A stretch of DNA of 64,000 bases, from contig OZ237759.1 of the NCBI GenBank assembly GCA_965178125.1, positions 744,001 to 808,000 on the forward strand, given 5' to 3'. This stretch comes from Bilabrum cf. latius. Taxonomy: Eukaryota; Bigyra: Bicosoecida; Bigyra; Bicosoecida. A program made the translations under genes and the position numbers. Shown here piece after piece: positions 1 to 11,843 of the stretch. Position 1 is the stretch's first letter. Every line of letters begins with the position of its first letter. Under the pieces are notes generated by a model, which was given only the letters and a program-made list of their open reading frames with translations, did no database searches and was not told where the DNA came from.

Positions 1-1347
1 GGCGGATCGCTTGCTGGCGTTGTGGATTTCGCAGAGGCGGCGCTGGAGGCATTCGGCACATCGGACGGTCCCATCGCAGAGACGGTGCTGGAGAGTCTGT
101 ACTTCGCGTGCTTCCGTCAGGGGGTGCGGGAGCGACTGGTGGGGGGCAAGGGGTACGAGCTGTGTCGCAGCGCTGGTTCGCGTTGGGACGGAGGTGGAGC
201 TCATAGTCGTGTCCATGATTTCACTCGCGGCGTGCAGGTGCTGTGCGAAAAAGAGCTTCGGAATGCGGCTAGGCTGCGGGCCCGGCAGGAGCAGCAGAGG
301 CAGCAGCAGCAGCAGCAGGAGGCTGAGGCTCGAGCGGCATAGCAGGCCGCTGCAAGCGCTGATGGTGATCGGGATGGGGATCGGGATCGGGATGGGGATG
401 GGGATGGGGACAGGGGACGCGAGGCTGGTGTTGCTAGTCCAGATGTCACGGGCGGCTTGCTAGATGGCATGCAGCAGATGGAGTAGATTCAGCAGCAGCT
501 AGGACAGCTCGAGGGTCGCGTAAGATAGGTGGTGGGCGATCATGAGCTTGATTCTGCTGCCCATGAAGCCGTGGCTGGGAACCGGAGCAGCTTGGGCGAG
601 CTAAGCGCTAGGGTAGCGCGGATGCAGGCCATGTTCGAGGCCGCGAGCCGCATCAGCGGCGGAGATGAGCAGCTGCGAAGTCGCGTACAGGTGGCTCACG
701 GCTCTTCCCCTGCCAGTGGAAGCGAAGAGCCGGCATCGGGGGGCGTGGGGCGCTCTTCTAGCGGCGGAGCATGTGCAACCCTGGGAGAGTTGATGGCGGC
801 GGCGATGGATGCTACGGGCAATGCAGATGGAGCTGCTCCCCTTGAGCATGAGGAGTATGGCAGGTATGAATTGTAGTCGGACGAGGAAGAGGAAGAGGAA
901 GAGGAAGAAGAAGAGGAAGAAGAAGAGGAAGAGGAAGAGTAGGGTGGCGCAAGGGGGAGGGATTCCCCGCAGCACGGTATAGTCGCCCACCCTGCAGCTG
1001 CGTCTGCAGATTTGGACAGCTAGCAAGTCTTCGCTGGCATGCAAGCAATGGAAGAGTTCGCTGACTCGATATCAGCAAGTGCTGATTCCATGCCGAGCTG
1101 GGGCGCGCTGAGCGCGGGGGTGCAGGGAAGGCTGGAAGGGGCAGACCATGAGGGCGTCTGGGGGGACCTGCAGGAGGGGCACGCGGAGGAGGTGCAGCCC
1201 GAGGAGTAGGCAGGAGGAGGGCTAGTCGGTGGGTGGTAGCCAGGCAGTGGCAGTGGCAGGGGCAGTGGCAGTGGCAGTGGCAGGGGCAGTGGTCGTGGTC
1301 GTGGGCGCGGGGGTGATCGAAGGAGGCGGAGAAGCCGGGGTCGATGA
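1..1347 (+). CDS. Low-complexity coiled-coil/Gly-Arg protein, 5' end missing
   Basis: The frame is open from base 1 to a TGA at 1345-1347 (448 residues) when TAG is read as Gln. Eight in-frame TAGs occur at 340, 484, 526, 874, 940, 1021, 1207 and 1237. The order is a helical N-terminal part, a poly-Gln stretch (about residues 96-107), an Asp-Gly-Arg repeat, a Gln-rich segment where TAG falls among Gln codons (MQQMEQIQQQ), a run of more than 20 acidic residues (about 881-939), and a Gly-Ser/Gly-Arg tail. No enzyme domain is recognised. An acidic tract followed by an RG-rich tail suggests nucleic-acid or chromatin contact, but that is inference. The start lies upstream of the window. Confidence 0.7.
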
Positions 1348-1495
1348 ATTGTGGGCTCTTAGACTGTTGCTATTCCGCGTCTTGATTGCCGCATATCAAG
1401 TATCTAAGCCTCTCAAAAGAAAGTACCCTCAACCGCCTCCGCATTAGTCGGTTCCGGTCTAGCTTGCTATCGCGCAACAGGATCCACTCGGGGGC

Positions 1496-2413
1496 ATGAG
1501 CAGGCTGCTTCGGGCGTCTTCGGCAATTGTCAGAGGCATTTCTCGGAATGTTACAGATGGGCTGCGTATTGAAGCTGGGGGAGCTTCAGTATCATTTCGG
1601 CAAGCACAGATGCAACACTTCGCCTACCAGGACAGCCTCCACACCCTTTTAAGTCATGGTGGTTCAACGGCCAGAATTTACGAGATTCCAGCCGATGATG
1701 ACATGCCAGATTGCTGTTTCGTCGAAGACACGGTCATAGTTCAGCCGGGGAGGCGCGCAATGATAACGCGACCTGGTGCTGCCGAGCGTCGGCTAGAGTT
1801 GCCGGCTATGCGAGAGTGCTTGGAGGGACTAGGTTGTGAAGTATCTAGCATCAATGATGCAACCCGCGCAACAATAGACGGAGGGGATGTTTTGTACACT
1901 GGAGACGCGTACTTTGTCGGGCTGTCTCGACGCACGAATGCGGCCGGCGCGGCGAAACTCAGAGTGGCCGCCGGGGGTATTCCAGTCGTGGAGGTGCCCA
2001 TGGAAGACGTCACTCAACTTGACGACACTCTGCATCTTAAGAGTGCCATCGCGCTCGCATCCGAGGACGTGATTCTCTGCGGGCCCTCAAGCGGGCACCG
2101 CGCGCTTGCGGAACATGTAGCGCAGAAACTGGTCGGGCTGCGCAAGAGCGCAGCTGAGGCCGGAAGCAAGCCAGCAGCCCAGTGGGGTGACGTGAAGGTG
2201 GCCCAGGTGGACGAGCTGGCCGGCGCGAACGCCGTGCTTTGCAACGGCGCGCTGATGTGTAGGACGGAGCAAGAGTGCCCCGGGGCGTACAGGGAGCTGG
2301 ACAGGATGCGCAGCGCGGGGTGGATCGACCTGCTGCTGCCCACGGCTGGCAGTGAGCTGGAGAAGATCGACGGGGCCTTGACCTGCTGCTCTGTGCTGCT
2401 GTGGGAGGCGTGA
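1496..2413 (+). CDS. DDAH: Dimethylarginine dimethylaminohydrolase-like amidinotransferase-fold enzyme
   Basis: A single-exon ORF of 305 aa without any TAG. DDAH hydrolyses N-omega-methylated arginines to citrulline and a methylamine, which in animals relieves inhibition of NO synthase. Family motifs appear in order: FVEDTVIV (about residue 76), DGGDVLYTG with FVGLSRRTN (about 128-145), LHLKSA with the putative catalytic His180, and LTCCSVLL near the C-terminus with the nucleophile expected at the adjacent Cys297/Cys298. Length is close to the usual 280-300 aa, with about 15 extra N-terminal residues that could be a targeting peptide. The start is the first ATG after the upstream gene's stop, 148 bp away. 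The TGA lies inside the first unit of the minisatellite that follows, so the repeat would form the 3' UTR. Confidence 0.88.
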   Translation: MSRLLRASSAIVRGISRNVTDGLRIEAGGASVSFRQAQMQHFAYQDSLHTLLSHGGSTARIYEIPADDDMPDCCFVEDTVIVQPGRRAMITRPGAAERRLELPAMRECLEGLGCEVSSINDATRATIDGGDVLYTGDAYFVGLSRRTNAAGAAKLRVAAGGIPVVEVPMEDVTQLDDTLHLKSAIALASEDVILCGPSSGHRALAEHVAQKLVGLRKSAAEAGSKPAAQWGDVKVAQVDELAGANAVLCNGALMCRTEQECPGAYRELDRMRSAGWIDLLLPTAGSELEKIDGALTCCSVLLWEA

Positions 2414-3146
2414 CCCTGTGGGAGGCGTGACCCTGTGGGAGGCGTGACCCTGTGGGAGGCGTGACCCTGTGGGAGGCGTGACCCTGTGGGAGGCGTGACC
2501 CTGTGGGAGGCGTGACCCTGTGGGAGGCGTGACCCTGTGGGAGGCGTGACCCTGTGGGAGGCGTGACCTTGTGGGAGGCGTGACCCTGTGGGAGGCGTGA
2601 CCCTGTGGGAGGCGTGACCTTGTGGGAGGCGTGACCCTGTGGGAGGCGTGACCCTGTGGGAGGCGTGACCTTGTGGGAGGCGTGACCCTGTGGGAGGCGT
2701 GACCCTGTGGGAGGCGTGACCCTGTGGGAGGCGTGACCCTGTGGGAGGCGTGACCCTGTGGGAGGCGTGACCCTGTGGGAGGCGTGACCCTGTGGGAGGC
2801 GTGACCTTGTGGGAGGCGTGACCCTGTGGGAGGCGTGACCCTGTGGGAGGCGTGACCCTGTGGGAGGCGTGACCCTGTGGGAGGCGTGACCCTGTGGGAG
2901 GCGTGACCTTGTGGGAGGCGTGACCCTGTGGGAGGCGTGACCCTGTGGGAGGCGTGACCTTGTGGGAGGCGTGACCCTGTGGGAGGCGTGACCCTGTGGG
3001 AGGCGTGACCCTGTGGGAGGCGTGACCCTGTGGGAGGCGTGACCCTGTGGGAGGCGTGACCCTGTGGGAGGCGTGACCCTGTGGGAGGCGTGACCCTGTG
3101 GGAGGCGTGACCCTGTGGGAGGCGTGACCTTGTGGGAGGCGTGGCC
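2399..3146 (+). repeat. 17-bp minisatellite, exactly 44 units, starting in the DDAH stop codon region
   Basis: Tandem units of CTGTGGGAGGCGTGACC run without interruption for 748 bp (44 x 17). The first unit contains the last codons and TGA of DDAH. Seven units start TTG instead of CTG (T/T at about 2569, 2620, 2671, 2807, 2909, 2960 and 3130), spaced by 3, 3, 8, 6, 3 and 10 units, which indicates block-wise expansion. The last unit has a G-for-A change. Long minus-strand ORFs run through it only because the 17-bp unit lacks stops on that strand. Confidence 0.97.
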
Positions 3147-3478
3147 GGACGAGAGCCTGCAAAATTCCAAAGGTATGCATTGATAACTGAGCCAGGCTTA
3201 AACTGAACACCCATGTATATATACTGGCACCCATCCAAATGCACCATCATTGACCCGCTTTCATCATAGGTCCAGCACGTGGGAATGGGACTGATCAAGA
3301 TGTGGGTGGCTCCTGTGCTACTGAGACTCACCTGTAGTTGCATCCGATTGTGTTTCCAACCTAGAGTCTAGTGCTACTGCAAGATCAATCCGATCCGCTT
3401 ACCCGGAGCCGCTCGTCGGATTCTGGCCGACGCTCCGCAGCCCACACAACTCTACGACTGAACCGACCTGCTCAACCA
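3147..3478. promoter_or_regulatory. Upstream region of the first tandem gene copy
   Basis: No gene is seen in these 332 bp. From about 3287 (GGGACTGATCAAGATG) the sequence matches the regions upstream of copies B (about 5874) and C (about 8461), so this is the left edge of the 2.59-kb duplicated unit and must carry the promoter each copy brought with it. A CCAAT sequence overlaps the start codon in all three copies, but its role is unknown. Confidence 0.45.
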
Positions 3479-5524
3479 ATGAAACCCATCGTGAGTGAAA
3501 CTGCAATCATTGGCATGATGTCATAGCATCCGAACGGAGAGCACAATGATCACAGCACAGGCGCAATACGTGCGGTGGTCAACTCGCGTACTGCTATCCG
3601 TCAGTTTCACCATGCGCACCGATTGCTCTCATGAAGGGTATGCTACGCTACTGCGTCACATCTTCACCTGCCATACATCCATGAATGATCATGCAAATCA
3701 ACGCATACGAGTTCCCTATATCTCTCGCCGCAGGCTGCTGCCGCACTGCTGGCTTCAGCAGTGCTGTGCGGCCTTGGACTGGCGGGCGTGCTGCCACTCC
3801 AGAAGACCATCTATGCAGACATCAAGCTTGGAATCCCCACAAAGCCGCTCGCATTCGGCGACATCGTACACTTGCAGATCGATGCGCAGGGGTGCGAGCA
3901 GCTGCTGCAGTTTCGCGACAACGGCACAGCCAAGGGTGAGCCCACCGGAATCGCGTACAAGCTGTTCGCCGCTGTGCAGGACCCGGTGACCAAGAAGAGT
4001 GTGCTCGTGGGCCAGAGCAATGCCGTGAGTCAGCCCGTGCTGAACATCACCAGCGCCGTGCCCTCGCCTCAGACCCTGGACGTGTTCGTGGTTGTCACCG
4101 GCTCTCCACCCCGAGCCGAGGACCCCCCTCCCGGGATGTTGACTTTGACCCAGAGCTCCAAATGCCTCGCCAAGAGCGTGCGGGCGGAGCGCGGCATGGC
4201 TCCGCATGATCCGTCCATCCCGCTGATCCAGCGGCCGGGAGGCGATGCCGTGGATCTGCAGCTTCTCGAGATCTCCGTGCCTGCCGAGCTAGCCAAGACA
4301 TCCGAGGATGCACCCAACCCTGCCAGCGTGGTGGCGCTGTACCCTGACAATGTGCTGCCTAACAACATCTCGGTGGTGGGGTACGGTCCTCAGTACGACC
4401 GCTGCATCAACTCGCAGGTGTGGTACGAGCTGCAGGGGGTGTACACGCAGGGCGGAGGCACCAAGCTGTGCTCTGCATCCAGCTCTGACAATGAGTGCGG
4501 CACCGTGTCTCTCTGCGAGTAGCCCGCGAGCCTCAAGTCGACTGACCTGATCTTCTCGCTGAAGGGCCTCATCGGCCTGGCCCAATTCGTGGGCATCTTC
4601 CCCGCGGTCACCGTGGACTCCGCCCCCAGCCGGTCTCCGGTGGCGCCTGTGCCCGCCCGAGGCTCTCTGCTGGAGCAGGTGCTGCGGAGCACGGAGATGC
4701 CCGACGTGTCCAGATTCGAGTACGCCTCCCTGAAGTACGCCACGGAGCTCATCAACATCCAGTACCAGAAGCCCCTGAGTGTGACGTACTCGCTCGATTC
4801 TCAGTGCAACAACACGTTCACTGTTGTGCCGGCAAAGGGGGCCGAGTTTGATACGCAGATCACGATCTTCCAAGGCGACACGGTTGTGGCGAAGTCGTTC
4901 GTGGAGCAGACCCCCACTGCCACGTACTCAGCTTCTGTGGGCTCGCCCACGGATCTGGTAGCGGTGTTCTCCATCTTCGGAGGGGCACCCTGGACGGCCA
5001 TTGCGAACGTCACCGCGTTCTGGGAAGCCAAGGGGTCATGCGTCAATGACGCCTCCGCACTGGTCAGGGCCAACAGTCGGCCCGCGGCCAAGGTCATCCG
5101 CCAGACCGGACAGATGCCGAGCAGCAGCAGCGATCCCACGGTAGGGGCCACTTGGCTGGCTGGCGTATCGTTCGGAGGGGCCTACACGCTGGACGCCACT
5201 GCCGCACCCAGGGAGACGACGCAGATAGCTATCTTGTCTCCGCGCGTGCCGGACGATACCACCGTCAACTTCACGCAGATGAGCCAGGGGGCCGTGAGCT
5301 GCCCCGCCACCGGCAAGCTGCCCTACTACAAGTTCGCCAACGTCACCGCCAACCGTGGGGCCACGTGCCTGTGCACGGCAAGGCCGGCCGATGCACCTGC
5401 ATGCAGTCAGGTGACTGGGTGCAAGCTGAACAAGGACATGGCCTCCTTCGAGGCCAACGCATTCATGCAGGGGGTGCAGGGGGCCGGGACTGCTGTCGGA
5501 CTGAGCTGGGACGCGCGGTTGTGA
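3479..5524 (+). CDS. Secreted Cys-containing protein, tandem copy A
   Basis: Two exons: 3479-3490 (ATG AAA CCC ATC) and 3734-5524, joined in phase across a 243-bp intron (GTGAGT...CGCAG). Together they give 600 aa. Exon 1 supplies MKPI and exon 2 starts with the hydrophobic core AAAALLASAVLCGLGLAG, so the signal peptide exists only after splicing. The mature part has several N-x-T sites and many Cys residues, with no membrane segment. An in-frame TAG at 4520-4522 (between SLCE and PASLK) is conserved in copies A, B and C, and the reading frame, codon use and similarity between copies continue across it. No family is recognised. The product is probably secreted or displayed on the cell surface. 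Stop is TGA. Confidence 0.8.
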
Positions 5525-6064
5525 GTGCACCAGCCCGTGCTTGATACACCGATGAGATGGTGTGGCCTGGCAGGCGCGATGGGAGGTCAGGGATCTGTGG
5601 CGGGCAAGTAGTGGCGCAATGCGCGTGCCTGGTACGGACCGCGACAGTAGCGATCCGTTGTCAGGCGTCCTATGTTGAAGCCCGTGATCCCACACAACTT
5701 GCTAGCTTCGCTTGATTTGTACATGCAGTTTGCAATACTCGTAGAATCCGGATGTGCAGGGTGGCACGTTGTTGAATCAGTCTGACATTCGGGCTCTGTG
5801 GCAAGAGGAGTCGAGAATGCTTCATGGGAAGACTCTCGAGCTTTAGTAGTGGTTCAGCATCCAAGTGGGTGAGGGACTGATCAAGATGCGGGTGGCTCCT
5901 GTGCTACTGAGACTCACCTGTAGTTGCACCCGATTGTGTTTCCAACCTAGAGTCTAGTGCTACTGCAAGATCAATCCGATCCGCTTACCCGGAGCCGCTC
6001 GTCGGATTCTGGCCGACGCTCCGCAGCCCACACAACTCTACGACTGAACCGACCTGCTCAACCA

Positions 6065-8117
6065 ATGAAACCAATCCGGATCGTGAGTGAAACCGCAATC
6101 ATTGGCATGATGTCATAGCATCCGAACGGAGAGCACAATGATCACAGCACAGGCGCAATACGTGCGGTGGTCAACTCGCGTACTGCTTTCCGTCTGTTTC
6201 ACCATGCGCACCGATTGCTCTCATGAAGGGTATGCGGCGCTACTGCGGCACATCTTCACCTGCCATACATCCATGAATGATCATGCAAATCAACGCATGC
6301 TAGTTTCCGACGTCTCTCGCCGCAGGCTGCTGCCGCACTGCTGGCTCCAGCAGCGCTGTGCGGCCTTGGTCTGGCGGGCGTGCTGCCACTCCAGAAGACA
6401 ATCTATGCAGACATCAAGCTTGGAATCCCCACAAAGCCGCTCGCATTCGGCGACATCGTACACTTGCAGATCAATGCGCAGGGGTGCGACCAGCTGCTGC
6501 AGTTTCGTGACAACGGCACAGCCAAGGGTGGGCCCACCGGAATCGCGTACAAGCTGTTCGCCGCTGTGCAGGACCCGGTGACCAAGAAGAGTGTGCTCGT
6601 GGGCCAGAGCAATGCCGTGAGTCAGCCCGTGCTGAACATCACCAGCGCCGTGCCCTCGCCTCAGACCCTGGACGTGTTCGTGGTTGTCACCGGCTCTCCA
6701 CCCCGAGCCGAGGACCCCCCTTCCCGGGATGTTGACTTTGACCCAGAGCTCCAAATGCCTCGCCAAGAGCGTGCGGGCGGAGCGCGGCATGGCTCCGCAT
6801 GATCCGTCCATCCCGCTGGTCCAGCGGCCGGGAGGCGATGCCGTGGATCTGCAGCTTCTCGAGATCTCCGTGCCTGCCGAGCTAGCCAAGACATCCGAAG
6901 ATGCACCCAACCCTGCCAGCGTGGTGGCGCTGTACCCTGACAATGTGCTGCCTAACAACATCTCAGTAGTGGGTTACGGTCCTCAGTACGACCGCTGCAT
7001 CAACTCGCAGGTGTGGTACGAGCTGCAGGGGGTATACACGCAGGGCGGAGGCACCAAGCTGTGCTCTGCATCCAGCTCTGACAATGAGTGCGGCACCGTG
7101 TCTCTCTGCGAGTAGCCCGCGAGCCTCAAGTCGACTGACCTGATCTTCTCGCTGAAGGGCCTCATCGGCCTGGCCCAATTCGTGGGCATCTTCCCCGCGG
7201 TCACCGTGGACTCCGCCCCCAGCCGGTCTCCGGTGGCGCCTGTGCCCGCCCGAGGCTCTCTGCTGGAGCAGGTGCTGCGGAGCACGGAGATGCCCGACGT
7301 GTCCAGATTCGAGTACGCCTCCCTGAAGTACGCCACGGAGCTCATCAACATCCAGTACCAGAAGCCCCTGAGTGTGACGTACTCGCTCGATTCTCAGTGC
7401 AACAACACGTTCACTGTTGTGCCGGCAAAGGGGGCCGAGTTTGATACGCAGATCACGATCTTCCAAGGCGACACGGTTGTGGCGAAGTCGTTCGTGGAGC
7501 AGACCCCCACTGCCACGTACTCAGCTTCTGTGGGCTCGCCCACGGATCTGGTAGCGGTGTTCTCCATCTTCGGAGGGGCACCCTGGACGGCCATTGCGAA
7601 CGTCACCGCGTTCTGGGAAGCCAAGGGGTCATGCGTCAATGACGCCTCCGCACTGGTCAGGGCCAACAGTCGGCCCGCGGCCAAGGTCATCCGCCAGACC
7701 GGACAGATGCCGAGCAGCAGCAGCGATCCCACGGTAGGGGCCACTTGGCTGGCTGGCGTATCGTTCGGGGGGGCCTACACGCTGGACGCCACTGCCGCAC
7801 CCAGGGAGACGACGCAGATAGCTATCTTGTCTCCGCGCGTGCCGGACGATACCACCGTCAACTTCACGCAGATGAGCCAGGGGGCCGTGAGCTGCCCCGC
7901 CACCGGCAAGCTGCCCTACTACAAGTTCGCCAACGTCACCGCCAACCGTGGGGCCACGTGCCTGTGCACGGCAAGGCCGGCCGATGCACCTGCATGCAGT
8001 CAGGTGACTGGGTGCAAGCTGAACAAGGACATGGCCTCCTTCGAGGCCAACGCATTCATGCAGGGGGTGCAGGGGGCCGGGACTGCTGTCGGGCTGAGCT
8101 GGGATGCGCGGGTGTGA
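6065..8117 (+). pseudogene. Secreted-protein tandem copy B, frameshifted
   Basis: Homologous along its whole length to copies A and C. Exon 1 is 18 nt (6065-6082, encoding MKPIRI), and exon 2 starts at 6326. One extra T in the C/T run at 6721-6722 (six C then TT, where A and C have a single T) shifts the frame after the PRAEDPP segment, so translation from the start leaves the conserved frame. The downstream part (6724-8117) is otherwise intact and keeps the in-frame TAG at 7113 and the TGA at 8115-8117. Either this copy has recently died or the extra base is a sequencing error in a homopolymer-rich spot. No repaired sequence is proposed. Confidence 0.8.
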
Positions 8118-8647
8118 GTGCACCAGCCCGTGCTTGATACACCGATGAGATGGCGTGGCCTGGCAGGCGCGATGGGAGGTCAGGGATCTGTGACGGGCAA
8201 GTAGTGGCGCAATGCGCGAGCCTGGCACTGGACCGCGACAGTAGCGATCCGTTGCCTGGCGTCCTATATTGAAGCCCGTGATCCCACACAACTTGCTAGC
8301 TTCGCTTGATTTGTACATGCAGTTTGCAACACTCGTAGAATGTGCAGGGTGGCACGCTGTTGAATCAGTCTGACATTCGGGCTCTGTGGCAAGAGGAGTC
8401 GAGAATGCTTCATGGGAAGACTCTCGAGCTTTAGTAGTGGTTCAGCATCCAAGTGGGTGAGGGACTGATCAAGATGCGGGTGGCTCCTGTGCTACTGAGA
8501 CACACCTGTAGTTGCACCCGATTGTGTTTCCAACCTAGAGTCTAGTGCTACTGCAAGATCAATCCGATCCGCTTACCCGGAGCCGCTCGTCGGAGCCGAC
8601 ACTCCGAAGCCAACACAACTCTACGACTGAATCGACCTGCTCAACCA

Positions 8648-10693
8648 ATGAAACCCATTGTGAGTGAAACTGCAATCATTGGCATGATGTCATAGCATCC
8701 GAACGGAGAGCACAATGACCAGAGCACAAGCGCAAACCATGCGGTGCTCTTCTCGCCTACTGCTATCCGTCTGTTTCACCATGCGCACCGATTGCTCTCA
8801 TGAAGGGTATGCGGCGCTACTGCGGCACATCTTCACCTGCCATACATCCATGAATGATCATGCAAATCAACGCATGCTAGTTTCCGACGTCTCTCGCCGC
8901 AGGCTGCTGCCGCACTGCTGGCTCCAGCAGCGCTGTGTGGCCTTGGACTGGCGGGCGTGCTGCCACTCCAGAAGACAATCTATGCAGACATCAAGCTTGG
9001 AATCCCCACAAAGCCGCTCGCATTCGGCGACATCGTACACGTGCAGATCAATGCGCAGGGGTGCGAGCAGCTGCTGCAGTTTCGCGACAACGGCACAGCC
9101 AAGGGTGAGCCCACCGGAATCGCGTACAAGCTGTTCGCCGCTGTGCAGGACCCGGTGACCAAGAAGAGTGTGCTCGTGGGCCAGAGCAATGCCGTGAGTC
9201 AGCCCGTGCTGAACATCACCAGCGCCGTGCCCTCGCCTCAGACCCTGGACGTGTTCGTGGTTGTCACCGGCTCTCCACCACGCGCCGAGGACCCCCCTCC
9301 TGGGATGTTGACTTTGACCCAGAGCTCCAAATGCCTCGCCAAGAGCGTGCGGGCGGAGCGCGGCATGGCTCCGCATGATCCGTCCATCCCGCTGGTCCAG
9401 CGGCCGGGAGGCGATGCCGTGGATCTGCAGCTTCTCGAGATCTCCGTGCCTGCCGAGCTAGCCAAGACATCCGAAGATGCACCCAACCCTGCCAGCGTGG
9501 TGGCGTTCTACCCCGACAATGTGCTGCCTAACAACATCTCGGTGGTGGGGTACGGTCCTCAGTACGACCGCTGCATCAACTCGCAGGTGTGGTACGAGCT
9601 GCAGGGGGTGTACACGCAGGGCGGAGGCACCAAGCTGTGCTCTGCATCCAGCTCTGACAATGAGTGCGGCACCGTGTCTCTCTGCGAGTAGCCCGCGAGC
9701 CTCAAGTCGACTGACCTGATCTTCTCGCTGAAGGGCCTCATCGGCCTGGCCCAATTCGTGGGCATCTTCCCCGCGGTCACCGTGGACTCCGCCCCCAGCC
9801 GGTCTCCGGTGGCGCCTGTGCCCGCCCGAGGCTCTCTGCTGGAGCAGGTGCTGCGGAGCACGGAGATGCCCGACGTGTCCAGATTCGAGTACGCCTCCCT
9901 GAAGTACGCCACGGAGCTCATCAACATCCAGTACCAGAAGCCCCTGACTGTGACGTACTCGCTCGATTCTCAGTGCAACAACACGTTCACTGTTGTGCCG
10001 GCAAAGGGGGCCGAGTTTGATACGCAGATCACGATCTTCCAAGGCGACACGGTTGTGGCGAAGTCATTCGTGGAGCAGACCCCCACTGCCACGTACTCAG
10101 CTTCTGTGGGCTCGCCCACGGATCTGCAAGCGGTGTTCTCCATCTTCGGAGGGGCACCCTGGACGGCCATCGCGAACGTCACCGCGTTCTGGGAAGCCAA
10201 GGGGTCATGCGTCAATGACGCCTCCGCACTGCTCAGGGCCAACAGTCGGCCCGCGGTCAAGGTCATCCGCCAGACCGGACAGATGCCGAGCAGCAGCAGC
10301 GATCCCACGGTAGGGGCCACTTGGCTGGCTGGCGTATCGTTCGGAGGGGCCTACACGCTGGACGCCACTGCCGCACCCAGGGAGACGACGCAGATAGCTA
10401 TCTTGTCTCCGCGCGTGCCGGACGATACCACCGTCAACTTCACACAGATGAGCCAGGGGGCCGTGAGCTGCCCCGCCACCGGCAAGCTGCCCTACTACAA
10501 GTTCGCCAACGTCACCGCCAACCGTGGGGCCACGTGCCTGTGCACGGCAAGGCCGGCCGAGGCACCTGCATGCAGTCAGGTGACTGGGTGCAAGCTGAAC
10601 AAGGACATGGCCTCCTTCGAGGCCAACGCATTCATGCAGGGGGTGCAGGGGGCCGGGACTGCTGTCGGGCTGAGCTGGGATGCGCGGGTGTGA
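8648..10693 (+). CDS. Secreted Cys-containing protein, tandem copy C
   Basis: Exons 8648-8659 (MKPI) and 8903-10693 encode 600 aa in phase, as in copy A. The intron is 243 bp with GTGAGT and CGCAG ends. The signal-peptide core comes from exon 2. The in-frame TAG is at 9689-9691, the same codon as in copy A. Amino-acid changes against A are few and conservative (for example V/Q in GSPTDLQAV). Copy C is slightly closer to the truncated fourth copy than A and B are, since both share GSPTDLQAV and ALLRANSRP. Function unknown. Stop is TGA at 10691-10693. Confidence 0.8.
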
Positions 10694-10992
10694 GTGCACC
10701 AGCCCGTGCTTGATACACCGATGAGATGGTGTGGACTGGCAAGCGCGATGGGCGGTCAGGGATCTGTAGCGGGCAAGTAGTGGCGCAATGCGCAAGCCTG
10801 GCACTGGACCGCGACAGTAGCGATCCGTTGCCAGGCGTCCTATATTGAAGCCCGTGATCCCACACAACTTGCTAGCTTCGCTTGATTTGTACATGCAGTT
10901 TGCAACACTCGTAGAATGTGCAGGGTGGCACGCTGTTGAATCAGTCTGACATTTGGGCTCTGTGGCAAGAGGAGTCGAGAATGCTTCATGGG

Positions 10993-11843
10993 CAACGCCA
11001 CCGTGACGTGGCGATACGTGGTGATGCTCACAAGAACTGTGACTTACACACCAATGCCAACAAGTCGTGCAAGATCGAGCTGAACTGAACTTGCTGCATT
11101 CCTTCAGCTCGCAGCTTTGGTGCGGGCGTGTGTACAACACTGGGTACGGGTACCCAACGATGCAGTGGCAGTGACAACTTGCGGAAGTGAGCGACCCCGG
11201 CAACCCTGCGCGCAAAATACCAGAATACCAGAATAATTTGTACGATACGTGGTGATGCAACAGGAAGCAGCAGCAGTGGCAGCGGCAGGTGAGGCGGCAG
11301 AGGCCGCAGCACTCGCAGCAGTCGTTGAACAGACCGAAGCTGAAGCCGACCAGCAGCAGGAAGAATTGCCGGTCGCACTCAACCTACAGGGCGGAATCCG
11401 GGGAGGAGCAGTCGCAGCTGCTGACCCTGGCGAAGCACCTCCTCAAGAGATCGAGCCCGAGGATCCAGGAGCTCCAGCTGCAGCACAACCCCACCACGGT
11501 GGGGTATAGGTGCTTCTGGATCATCTTGAGTGAACTCGGGAGTCTCGATGAGTGCCACAGAGATTAAGTGTTGGACGAGGGTCCGGTGCGAGATCTCGAA
11601 GGTGATGATGATGATTGAATGTAACGATACGACTTTTCACGAATGGCTGTCACACCCCCAAGGTGGGGCCATCAAAGATGACCTCAGAGAACAACGCGAT
11701 CAAAAGACCCGCAGCCCCCCCCTAAAGCAAAGGCCAAAGCCTCAAAAGAAAGCAAAAGAAGGAAGAATCCCTCGTCCCGAAGAGGATTTCCGAAACATCA
11801 TGGTGCTACACATACCGAGACGATCACCCTTAGACTCAGCCAC
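10993..11843. other. Breakpoint region between the tandem array and the retroelement
   Basis: Similarity to the array's 3' flank stops at about 10992. A 16-bp direct repeat, CGATACGTGGTGATGC, occurs at 11012 and again at 11243. An Ala/Glu-rich ORF from an ATG at 11255 to a TGA near 11530 (with one TAG) and a 111-codon ORF from 11545 to 11877 are open, but neither resembles anything I know and the second overlaps the 3' end of the RT reading frame. I do not call either a gene. Confidence 0.35.

Larger units (their letters stand above)
3287..10992 (+). repeat. Tandem segmental array, three units of about 2587 bp
   Basis: Units begin at about 3287, 5874 and 8461, each carrying promoter, gene and 3' flank. 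The 3' flanks of units A and B end in nearly the same sequence and run directly into the next unit. Unit C matches to about 10992 and then diverges. Divergence between copies is low, mostly scattered substitutions, plus small indels such as the 6-bp difference in exon 1 of copy B. A fourth, truncated unit lies at 18048-19090. Confidence 0.93.

Noticed and set aside
2399-3146. CRISPR array
   Set aside because: Units are contiguous 17-mers without spacers and the genome is eukaryotic.
2014-3343. Three overlapping minus-strand ORFs of about 377-418 codons made of repeated RLPQGHASH-type units
   Set aside because: They are the reverse translation of the 17-bp minisatellite. A 17-bp unit cycles through all frames and happens to lack stops on that strand.
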